The notes below the pieces were generated by a model. The model ran no database searches, was not told the DNA's origin, and saw only the letters and a program-made list of their open reading frames with translations. From assembly GCA_023251415.1 (NCBI GenBank), contig JAHEYX010000209.1:1-5813 (forward strand): 5,813 nt of DNA. Reading direction: 5' to 3'. Numbering within the stretch: the stretch's first letter is position 1; every line of letters begins with the position of its first letter. Shown piece by piece: positions 1 through 5,813 of the stretch. Position numbers and translations under genes: made by a program. The DNA is from Chitinophagales bacterium (lineage in GTDB: Bacteria > Bacteroidota > Bacteroidia > Chitinophagales > CAIODY01).

Positions 1-916
1 TAATTGTTGCATCAACCGGCAAAGTCCAAATATAACTAGTGGCATTGGCAATAGCAGGAACCGTAATAGTAGCGCCTGTACTTCCTTGACATGCTGTAGC
101 GTTTCCAACTACAAGTCCGGCTGCAAGTGGCAAGGGATCAACGGTGATGGAAAAGTTTGGTGAACTTATACCATTGCCGCAAGCATTGGTTCCAAAAACC
201 GAAATCACACCACTCTGTGCTGAATTGCTAAAAGAAACAGTAATACTATTGGTATTGGCTCCGGCTGTAATGCTCGCACCGGTTGGTAAGGACCATACAT
301 ATCCTGTTGCATTGGGTATGCTTGGTACGCTATAAATTCCGGTACCGTTTTGACAAATAGTAGCATTACCACTAACTAGTCCGGCTGCACTTGGCAAAGG
401 ATTTACAGTAACTACAAAATCAGCAGAAATTGCTCCTGTACCACAGACATTACTACCCTGAACGGTTATTACACCACTACTAGCTGATGCAGAATACGAA
501 ACCGTAATGGTATTTGTATTAGCGCCGGCCGTAATCGTTGCTCCAACCGGTAAAGTCCAGGTATAGGTTGTGGCATTTGTTATAAGCGGTACGGTATAAA
601 TAGCACCTGATGAAGCTTGACAAACGATGGCATTGCCTGTAATTAAACCGGCAGCACCCGGTGTTGGATTAACGGTAACTAAAAATGGCGGTGAAACTGT
701 TCCAACTCCACAATTATTACTTCCTTCAACAGTTATATTGCCACTGACAGCCAATGCACCAAATGAAACGATAATGCTGTTCGAATTAGCTCCGTTCGTA
801 ATGGTTGCTCCGGCTGGAAGGGTCCAATTATAAGAACTTGCATTGGAAATAGCCTGTACAGTATAAATCACACCGGTTTGACAAACCGTATCGTTACCAC
901 TTGCAGTAGTGGCTGG
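1..916 (-). repeat. Tandem PKD-like domain repeats within the DUF3494 protein
   Basis: Three complete units, at residues about 230-315 (bases 916-659), 316-404 (658-392) and 405-492 (391-128), are followed by a fourth cut by the window edge (127-1). Each follows the plan G-N-x-x-x-C-Q, I-Y-x-V, N-A-(S/T)-x-Y-x-W-(T/S)-L-P, a G-A-N-(S/T)-N-(S/T)-I strand, S-G-x-I-(T/S)-V, N-x-C-G, then V-(N/D)-P-x-P. The leading cysteines are at 241, 328, 417 and 505, a period of 87-89 residues. The trailing ones are at 298, 387 and 475. This looks like the PKD-like/Ig-like modules common in Bacteroidota surface proteins, which probably act as a stalk. The copies differ at many bases, so they are not recent duplications. 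Domain family assignment is from recall of the pattern. Confidence 0.85.
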
Positions 917-1603
917 AACAGGGATGGTAGAAATAATGATTTGGCTATTGTCGATATTAATAGCTCCGGCTCTCGATAATGCACGCCCTTGTAAAGAAGC
1001 TCCGGTTTGCATACTAATTGCTCCATTTACTAATGCTGTTCCTGAAAACACTGCGGTATTACTAATGATAAGTTGCCCATTGATTTGCCAATACACATTG
1101 CATAAAGCAGCAGCATTAATTAACGTTATACTTGATGAAGCGGCTGTGGTAAGCGCTCCGCCAGTTTTAATGATGAAAATAGCATTGGGATTTCCTAAGG
1201 CATCTAATATCAAATTACCATTAAGAATGGTTGCTCCTCCGGTACAATAATTTCCGGGTGTTAGAATTTGACCACTGCCCATTGGCGAAACTAATACTGT
1301 ACCACATGAAACACCATTCATAAATAAGTAGGCGGCATCTACATCAGTAGCAGCCAAAGCAGATTGTGGGTCAGCAACATGTATGACTCCGGTTAATGTT
1401 CCTGGGGGAAATGCACTGAAAATACCTGCATTGGTTCCTACATCTCCTATAACAGTAGTTGGTCCTACATTGTTAAATGCGCCGGTAGCAGTAAATAAAG
1501 TAAAGCCGGCACTATTACCTAAATTTGGAGCTTGTGCCACTAATTTATTGGTATAAGCTACAGTTAGTAAAGCGAAAAAAAGAAGTGCAATTTTAAATTT
1601 CAT
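1..1603 (-). CDS. Secreted DUF3494 (ice-binding-like) protein with tandem PKD-like repeats, 3' end cut by window
   Basis: Reading the minus strand from the ATG at 1603 gives 534 codons with no stop before the left edge, so the C-terminus is missing. Residues 1-23 form a signal peptide (MKFK, a hydrophobic run, then L-V-A|Q). Residues about 26-226 match the DUF3494/ice-binding-like beta-solenoid: an LGNSAGF start, VGPTTVIGDVGTN, the FPPGTLTG turn, ILTPGNY, LDALGNPNAIFIIK, LTTAASSS, LCNVYWQ and the closing GRALSRAGAINIDNSQI. About 90-residue PKD-like repeats follow. DUF3494 proteins bind ice in cold-adapted microbes or act as surface adhesins. The T-[AG]-x-[TN] motif reported on the ice face of some members has no exact copy in residues 25-226, so ice binding is possible but unproven. 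C100 and C120 may form a disulphide. There is no purine-rich Shine-Dalgarno before the start, as is usual in this phylum. The missing end may hold more repeats and a sorting domain (inference). Family call is firm; function is less so. Confidence 0.93.
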   Translation of the reverse strand, partial: MKFKIALLFFALLTVAYTNKLVAQAPNLGNSAGFTLFTATGAFNNVGPTTVIGDVGTNAGIFSAFPPGTLTGVIHVADPQSALAATDVDAAYLFMNGVSCGTVLVSPMGSGQILTPGNYCTGGATILNGNLILDALGNPNAIFIIKTGGALTTAASSSITLINAAALCNVYWQINGQLIISNTAVFSGTALVNGAISMQTGASLQGRALSRAGAINIDNSQIIISTIPVPATTASGNDTVCQTGVIYTVQAISNASSYNWTLPAGATITNGANSNSIIVSFGALAVSGNITVEGSNNCGVGTVSPPFLVTVNPTPGAAGLITGNAIVCQASSGAIYTVPLITNATTYTWTLPVGATITAGANTNTITVSYSASASSGVITVQGSNVCGTGAISADFVVTVNPLPSAAGLVSGNATICQNGTGIYSVPSIPNATGYVWSLPTGASITAGANTNSITVSFSNSAQSGVISVFGTNACGNGISSPNFSITVDPLPLAAGLVVGNATACQGSTGATITVPAIANATSYIWTLPVDATI

Positions 1604-1861
1604 ATAGGGTTATTTTAAATCGTTAGAAAAATTAAGCACACAAAGGTGACGCCTATCGCTAGCAGCGATGTTATACAATTCCTATAAGAAGTAGTATGAT
1701 TCTTACTAATTCAGCCGCTTGTACATATCTTCTAATTGCGCTTTGTTTAACCTATTCACCCGATCAAAATAATATTACTTAAACACATAATACATTAGGC
1801 AACTGTTTGTAAACAAAATCATTCTAATGAAGTTATCACATTAACCAAAACTTTATTACCC
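1604..1861. promoter_or_regulatory. Divergent intergenic region between two secreted-protein genes
   Basis: These 258 bases separate two divergent starts, so promoters for both genes should lie here. I found no exact TAnnTTTG box on either strand. The closest for the leftward gene is CAAAATAA at 1765-1772, one mismatch when read on the minus strand, with no well-spaced -33 TTG. Two small inverted repeats are present: ATCGCT/AGCGAT at 1655-1669 with a 3-base loop, inside the likely leader of the leftward gene, and TCATT/AATGA at 1819-1830. Both are short enough to be chance. No ORF or RNA gene is visible. Confidence 0.4.
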
Positions 1862-3148
1862 ATGAAAAACGTATTATTCATCAGCTTTCTATTGCTCACA
1901 CACTTCGCATTTGCTCAAGTCGATTTTTATGGCTTAGCGCGAAAGAACAACCCAACTAATGAAATTTATTTAGCTAAAATTGATCCCAACAGTGGTATAG
2001 TAACCAATATCAGCAGCTCATCCCTTTCTCCGATGGTTAACCTTACCGGAGCTGCTTTAAACCCCTATGCCAATCGTTATTATTTTATGGGAGCAACCAC
2101 TATTAAAACAATTGATTTAACCACCGGTGCTGTGCTCGTAGACACTCCTTTAAGTAATCCATTAGGTGCTAGTTATTTTGACAATTTTCGATTTAATAAT
2201 TCGGATTCAAGCTTGTACGGTTTGGCGCGTCGCAATGTATACAACAGTGCAACCAATACGTATAGCGGTGAAGTTTATTTGGCTACAATTAACACGCAAA
2301 CAGGAGTTATTACACAAATTTCACCGAGCTCATTAGGGCAAGGTTATGCCTTAGCCGGAAGTGCAATTGATCCATATCAAAAGGTATTTTATTATTCAGT
2401 TGGCGATACCTTACTTGGTATTGATATGTATACCGGATTAATTTACAGCAAAGCGCCGATTCAACATACACGTACGAATCAAGTGTTTGACAACTTTAGC
2501 TACAGTTGTACCGACACTGCTATCTATGGTTTAGTGCGCGATAATTATTTTACAACAACTTATGATTCCGTATTGATGGATAGTATTCAAGTATTGGATT
2601 CTACTTCTATTCGTTTAGCGCGCATCAATCCAAGTACCGGTCAGTTAACAATTATTTCGCCTTATTCAATCGCACAAGGTGGATATACCTTAAATGCAGG
2701 TTCTACTATTGACCCAAACATTGCTGTATTTTATTATAATAACGGAGCACAACTGGTTGGGGTTTCACTTAACTCCGGTTTAATTGTAACACAACCATTA
2801 ATTACCAACAGCAATGGAATGTTTTTTGAGCTAATGCGCATTGCTGCTAACTGTGAAAATGCAACTTCACCTGTTCGTCAAAACCCATTGTTAAGCATCA
2901 CTGGCACAGCAGCCAATTCAAATCAAGGAATTTATATTTATCCAAACCCAAGCGAACGTTTTTTACAAGTTCAGACTGCTGATAAAATACTGCGATATGC
3001 CGTTTATACAATGACCGGAGCACTTATGGAAAGTGGTTCTGCAGTTGCTACTCAAGTGCGCATAAACACAGCAAACTATCCTGCTGGTGCTTATTTGCTA
3101 AAAGTAATTAGTAACAAAGGCGTTCATACCGCAACTTTTGTTCATTAA
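1862..3148 (+). CDS. Secreted triple-repeat protein with T9SS C-terminal sorting domain, function unknown
   Basis: This complete 428-residue protein has a signal peptide at residues 1-18 (hydrophobic core, F-A-F-A|Q cleavage). Three related units begin Y-G-L-(A/V)-R at residues 23, 119 and 222. Each continues with an (Y/R)-L-A-x-I-(N/D) strand, T/S-G-x-(I/L)-T, I-S, a (A/N)-x-(S/A)-x-(I/L)-(D/N)-P turn and an aromatic F-Y-Y type strand; the first two units close with F-D-N-F. The composition, rich in beta-formers with Gly/Asn/Asp/Ser turns, suggests a beta-propeller-like fold, but I do not recognise the family. Residues about 358-428 are a type A T9SS sorting domain: Y360-P-N-P-S, then V-Y-T-M-T-G, P-A-G-A-Y-L-L-K-V and a short basic/aromatic end. 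The protein is therefore predicted to cross the outer membrane by T9SS and be released or anchored at the surface. The start is the first ATG that yields the signal peptide. It runs toward the 3282-4913 gene and shares a terminator with it. No catalytic motif is seen. Confidence 0.92.
   Translation: MKNVLFISFLLLTHFAFAQVDFYGLARKNNPTNEIYLAKIDPNSGIVTNISSSSLSPMVNLTGAALNPYANRYYFMGATTIKTIDLTTGAVLVDTPLSNPLGASYFDNFRFNNSDSSLYGLARRNVYNSATNTYSGEVYLATINTQTGVITQISPSSLGQGYALAGSAIDPYQKVFYYSVGDTLLGIDMYTGLIYSKAPIQHTRTNQVFDNFSYSCTDTAIYGLVRDNYFTTTYDSVLMDSIQVLDSTSIRLARINPSTGQLTIISPYSIAQGGYTLNAGSTIDPNIAVFYYNNGAQLVGVSLNSGLIVTQPLITNSNGMFFELMRIAANCENATSPVRQNPLLSITGTAANSNQGIYIYPNPSERFLQVQTADKILRYAVYTMTGALMESGSAVATQVRINTANYPAGAYLLKVISNKGVHTATFVH
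1928..2836 (+). repeat. Three internal Y-G-L-x-R repeats in the T9SS cargo protein
   Basis: The units cover residues about 23-118, 119-221 and 222-325, so the spacing is 96 then 103 residues. The third is longer because of an insert rich in Asp and Ser at residues about 229-248. The repeat is clear in protein sequence but weak in DNA, which points to old duplication with divergence. Boundaries are approximate, taken from the repeated Y-G-L-x-R and F-D-N-F blocks. Confidence 0.75.
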
Positions 3149-3207
3149 TAAAATAGTAGCACAACGGGTAACTCAACTCGTCCTATAGCTTAATAAGTTT
3201 AAATAAG

Positions 3208-3261
3208 AAAAGGTGCCGTGTCAACTGTAGTTTAACAAACAGAAGTCACGGCACCTTTTTT
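3208..3261. terminator. Bidirectional intrinsic terminator between convergent genes
   Basis: Bases 3208-3220 (AAAAGGTGCCGTG) pair perfectly with 3247-3259 to form a 13-bp stem whose core is GC-rich. Inside the 26-base loop, CTGT at 3225-3228 can pair with ACAG at 3239-3242, extending the stem past a 4x4 internal loop. Six T residues at 3256-3261 follow on the plus strand. On the minus strand the A run at 3208-3211 gives a shorter T tract. It lies 60 bases after the stop of the plus-strand gene and 21 bases after the stop of the minus-strand gene, so it fits both transcripts. Confidence 0.9.
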
Positions 3262-3281
3262 AATTAAGTCAATTACAAGAA

Positions 3282-4913
3282 TTAATTCAAATTACTCAAC
3301 ACTTTATCCTTAGGATATTTAACGGAATAACTTAAACGATAGGTTTTAGTATCACTACCGTTAATGGTAAACTTCCAAAGCAATTGCCCTTTTTCAGCAT
3401 CAACATAAGCTTTAGATGAATCCAACAATTCTATTTCAATTTCCTTGTCTGTTGTTAACGGATATTGATCAACCAAATTAATAACTACCGGTTCTTTTTT
3501 GGTATTGCGAACTACAATTTCATAAGTTGAAGTTTCTTTACGTGTAAGTCCGATAACTTTAGTGGCATTGTAATCTTTTACTTTGGTACGTTTAATAATA
3601 ATTTTCTTATCACGTCCCATTGGTAAACTTAAAGTATCGCGAGTACTGTTCGGATTGATATCACTTTGTCCAACGTAATTGCCTTCAAAGAAAATATTGG
3701 CTTTAGCAGGTAATAAATTCAATTTTTCCCAATCTGTAATGCGTGCTAACAAGAACGCATCTTTATCCAATTTAGGAGCAGCATAATATTCATACGTTGC
3801 CGGCAAATCATAATCCACCATATTAACCAAATGCACTTTACCATCGCTTGGTATATCATAAGCCAATTCAATATCGAAAGAAGCATTTAATTGTGATTCA
3901 TTAATAGTAACATATTTATTCAATGATTCGCTTCCATCTGACCAAGCATATCCAGCACTACTTGTTGTAGATAAGGTATTATTTACGCTTGGAGCAGCTT
4001 GAGGGGCAGGTGCCATTGATTTGCGTCTGTAATTATCATTTCTATCATAAGCATAAGTTGGTGTAAATGATAAATACCATGGTTGTAAAACCGGATTAGT
4101 GCCGCCTTCATTAGGGTTGCCGGTATTAATCGTAAGTTTAACGTTATCCCAATTTAATCCGGTATTTTGCCATACTTGTGCTTTGTAATTTAATTTCACC
4201 GGCGATTTAATCGACTCGCAACGCAAATCATAAATGGGTGTCCAACCCGCTCCGGTTACCAAATAGGACAAATTAAAATCTGTGGTTTTAGAACCGTTTG
4301 CCATCACTTGAATTACTGCTTCCCCACTTGGTACATTTAATAAACTGTTTTCAGCATTCAATTGGTTCGATAAATTATTAATGCGCTCTTGGTTTTTGGC
4401 ATCTTTAAGATCAACTTCCAAAATGGTATTTTTAAGTGATGCAGCTTTACTGGCATAATAATCCATCAATTTAGTTAGTTCAGCAACCGAAACTCCGCTA
4501 TTGGCGCCGCCTACCGATTTATTCGCCAATAAAATGGCAATCTGATCATTGGCTAATTGACGTTCATTGTCATAACGTACATTAACTACACGTAACAATT
4601 CCAATGAATCTTCAATGGCTTTGATGCGAGCCGATTTTACACCTTGCTTCAAATAGTTAACCCGAAACTCTGCCGATTGAATTACAACATCTTTACTGCC
4701 TGCTTGCAAAGTTGCCGGATTAATAGAGCCCGGCAAGCCTTGTATTACAACTATAGAGGTTCCACCGGGAACTGTTGTTGTGGCCGTTTGAAACAATTCG
4801 GCACCTTGTAAATAAACCGAAACCGATTTAACCTTGGATTTAACCGTAATTTCTTTTTGCGCAAAAGCTGCCATCGAACTCAACAGCAGCAAACTGATCA
4901 TAATTTTTTTCAT
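3282..4913 (-). CDS. DUF4139 domain-containing (mucoidy inhibitor MuiA family) exported protein
   Basis: This complete 543-residue protein has a signal peptide at residues 1-18 (MKKIMISLLLL, then A-A-F-A|Q). Residues about 25-120 fit the DUF4140 N-terminal domain (V-K-S-V-S-V-Y-L-Q-G-A-E-L, then I-Q-G-L-P at 57-61). A helical, probably coiled-coil stretch runs from about 95 to 195. DUF4139 fills about 205-540: GWTPIYDLR at 223-231, QNTGLNWDNVKLTINTGNP at 249-267, P-A-T-Y-E-Y-Y-A-A-P-K-L-D at 371-383, A-F-L-L-A-R-I-T-D-W-E at 386-396, the L-P-M-G-R-D-K motif at 430-436, D-Q-Y-P at 482-485 and a Y-P-K end. A low-complexity Ala/Pro/Ser linker lies near 299-320. The biochemical role of the family is poorly known; the name comes from a reported mucoidy-suppressing effect. 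The length is typical and no key block is missing. It is exported, probably to the periplasm or envelope. It is divergent from the threonine aldolase gene with 137 bases between starts. Confidence 0.93.
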   Translation of the reverse strand: MKKIMISLLLLSSMAAFAQKEITVKSKVKSVSVYLQGAELFQTATTTVPGGTSIVVIQGLPGSINPATLQAGSKDVVIQSAEFRVNYLKQGVKSARIKAIEDSLELLRVVNVRYDNERQLANDQIAILLANKSVGGANSGVSVAELTKLMDYYASKAASLKNTILEVDLKDAKNQERINNLSNQLNAENSLLNVPSGEAVIQVMANGSKTTDFNLSYLVTGAGWTPIYDLRCESIKSPVKLNYKAQVWQNTGLNWDNVKLTINTGNPNEGGTNPVLQPWYLSFTPTYAYDRNDNYRRKSMAPAPQAAPSVNNTLSTTSSAGYAWSDGSESLNKYVTINESQLNASFDIELAYDIPSDGKVHLVNMVDYDLPATYEYYAAPKLDKDAFLLARITDWEKLNLLPAKANIFFEGNYVGQSDINPNSTRDTLSLPMGRDKKIIIKRTKVKDYNATKVIGLTRKETSTYEIVVRNTKKEPVVINLVDQYPLTTDKEIEIELLDSSKAYVDAEKGQLLWKFTINGSDTKTYRLSYSVKYPKDKVLSNLN

Positions 4914-4978
4914 GGGTATTTTTTTTAAATGAGATGAGACTAAGATTCCAATACAGATCGAAATCCATAGTATAAATG

Positions 4979-4986
4979 CAAAATTA
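4979..4986 (-). promoter_or_regulatory. Candidate -7 box for the MuiA-like gene
   Basis: The minus strand reads TAATTTTG, an exact match to the Bacteroidota -7 consensus TAnnTTTG, 65 bases upstream of the start at 4913. No clear TTG -33 element lies at the expected distance upstream, so the call rests on the -7 match and position only. Confidence 0.45.
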
Positions 4987-4999
4987 TTCGCTGCTTTGT

Positions 5000-5007
5000 T
5001 ATTTTTG
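5000..5007 (+). promoter_or_regulatory. Candidate -7 box for the threonine aldolase gene
   Basis: TATTTTTG matches TAnnTTTG exactly and lies 43 bases upstream of the start at 5051, which would leave a leader of about 35-40 bases. There is no good TTG at the -33 position. The region is AT-rich, so a chance match is possible. Confidence 0.45.
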
Positions 5008-5050
5008 TAGTTAAAGCGTTAGTAAATAGTTAAGATAAACCTTTTATTGT

Positions 5051-5813
5051 ATGTCATTACCAATCATTGATTTAAGAAGTGATACCGTTACGCAACCCAC
5101 AAAAGGCATGCGTGAAGCCATGTTTAACGCTCCTTTAGGGGATGATGTTTTTGGTGATGACCCTTCGGTAAATGCCTTAGAAGCTAAAGTTGCCGCCTTA
5201 TTTAATAAAGAAGCCGCCTTATTTTGTAGCAGCGGTACGCAAACCAATCAAATTGCTATAAAAGTACATACCCAACCTGCCGATGAATTGATTTGTGATC
5301 GATTAGCTCATATTTACTGTTACGAAGGTGGTGGCATTGCATTCAATTCAGGCGTTCAGGCTCGTTTGATTCAAAGTCATTATGGTGTATTTACTCCCGA
5401 TGACGTGCGTATCAATACCAATTCCGATAATGTACATTTTCCTCGAACGAGTTTAGTTTGTATTGAAAACACGGTCAACAAAGGCGGAGGTAAAATATGG
5501 GAGCAAGAGCAACTTCAAGCCATTCGTGAAGTGTGCAACGAATTAAATTTACCACTCCACTTAGATGGCGCACGATTGTTTAATGCCTTAGTTGAACGCA
5601 GCTATGATACCGCTTTTATTGGAGCAACGTTCGATTCCATTTCCATCTGCTTGAGCAAAGGACTGGGCTGTCCGGTAGGTTCATTGCTCATTGGTTCTAA
5701 AAAGTTTATTAATCAAGCTCGTCGTATTCGTAAAGTAATGGGTGGTGGAATGCGTCAAGCCGGAATTTTAGCTGCAGCAGGTTCTTATGCACTCGATAAC
5801 CACGTGCTTCGTT
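5051..5813 (+). CDS. ltaE: Low-specificity L-threonine aldolase (PLP enzyme), 3' end cut by window
   Basis: From the ATG at 5051 there are 254 codons open to the right edge. The family is usually about 335-345 residues, so roughly the last 80-90 are missing. The enzyme cleaves L-threonine or L-allo-threonine to glycine and acetaldehyde in the cytoplasm. Visible hallmarks are the D-L-R-S-D-T-V-T start (residues 7-14), G-D-D-V-F-G-D-D-P (30-38), S-S-G-T-Q-T-N-Q (60-67, PLP phosphate site), H87 (expected to stack on the PLP ring), H129 in V-H-F-P-R-T, E-N-T (139-141), HLDGAR (170-175, with the PLP-nitrogen Asp at 172 and a substrate-carboxylate Arg), L-S-K-G-L-G with the Schiff-base Lys at 203, and GGGMRQAGILAAAG (231-244). 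All active-site residues I can place are intact. No Shine-Dalgarno precedes the start; the D-L-R-S-D-T block right after it supports this ATG. Residue-to-role assignments come from characterised LtaE enzymes. Confidence 0.96.
   Translation, partial: MSLPIIDLRSDTVTQPTKGMREAMFNAPLGDDVFGDDPSVNALEAKVAALFNKEAALFCSSGTQTNQIAIKVHTQPADELICDRLAHIYCYEGGGIAFNSGVQARLIQSHYGVFTPDDVRINTNSDNVHFPRTSLVCIENTVNKGGGKIWEQEQLQAIREVCNELNLPLHLDGARLFNALVERSYDTAFIGATFDSISICLSKGLGCPVGSLLIGSKKFINQARRIRKVMGGGMRQAGILAAAGSYALDNHVLR

Noticed and set aside
1..916. Regular repeats of about 265 bases as a CRISPR or DNA-level satellite array
   Set aside because: The period is a multiple of three, the frame stays open throughout, and conservation follows protein motifs; the unit is far too long and diverged for CRISPR.
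144..1250. Three plus-strand open frames (144-335, 627-833, 909-1250)
   Set aside because: They lie opposite the long minus-strand DUF3494/PKD-like frame. Their similarity to one another comes from that protein's repeats, and they have no signal, domain or start context of their own.
1641..1648. CAAAGGTG as a minus-strand -7 box for the DUF3494 gene
   Set aside because: Read on the minus strand it is CACCTTTG, which lacks the TA of TAnnTTTG, and the nearest TTG is 27 bases upstream, outside the usual spacing.
1655..1669. ATCGCT/AGCGAT hairpin in the leader of the DUF3494 gene as a riboswitch or attenuator
   Set aside because: The 6-bp stem with a 3-base loop is too small, has no T tract, and matches no structured RNA that I recognise.
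5044..5247. Minus-strand open frame of 67 codons
   Set aside because: It is antisense to the threonine aldolase start, whose conserved motifs prove the plus frame is the real one.
3282..5813. MuiA-like gene and threonine aldolase as a functional pair or new system
   Set aside because: They are divergent, the products act in different compartments, and no shared pathway is known; the adjacency is most likely incidental.

Overview
The window looks like ordinary chromosomal DNA from a member of the Bacteroidota. The main evidence is a secreted protein ending in a type IX secretion (T9SS) sorting tail with a Y-P-N-P-S start. Supporting evidence is low-to-moderate GC, start codons without a purine-rich Shine-Dalgarno sequence, signal peptides that end in A|Q, and TAnnTTTG-type -7 boxes. 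I cannot assign a genus. Genes at both edges are cut by the window.

Layout. (1) 1-1603, minus strand: a large secreted protein, 534 codons visible and C-terminus missing. It has a signal peptide, a DUF3494 (ice-binding-like) beta-solenoid domain, and then at least three complete and one partial PKD-like repeats, each with two cysteines. (2) 1604-1861: divergent intergenic region. (3) 1862-3148, plus strand: a 428-residue secreted protein with three internal repeats of about 100 residues that begin Y-G-L-x-R, plus a T9SS tail. Its function is not recognised. (4) 3149-3281: intergenic, holding a strong hairpin terminator that can serve both converging genes. (5) 3282-4913, minus strand: a complete DUF4140/DUF4139 (mucoidy inhibitor MuiA-like) exported protein. 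(6) 4914-5050: divergent intergenic region with a -7 box on each strand, 13 bases apart. (7) 5051-5813, plus strand: the first 254 residues of a PLP-dependent low-specificity L-threonine aldolase.

How the genes relate. Neighbouring genes alternate in strand, so there is no multi-gene operon here. The three products at 1-4913 are all predicted to cross the inner membrane, and two are surface or extracellular repeat proteins. The threonine aldolase is cytoplasmic metabolism. I see no mobile element, CRISPR array, tRNA, rRNA or defence system. The most interesting content is the DUF3494-plus-repeats adhesin-like protein and the unrecognised triple-repeat T9SS cargo beside it.
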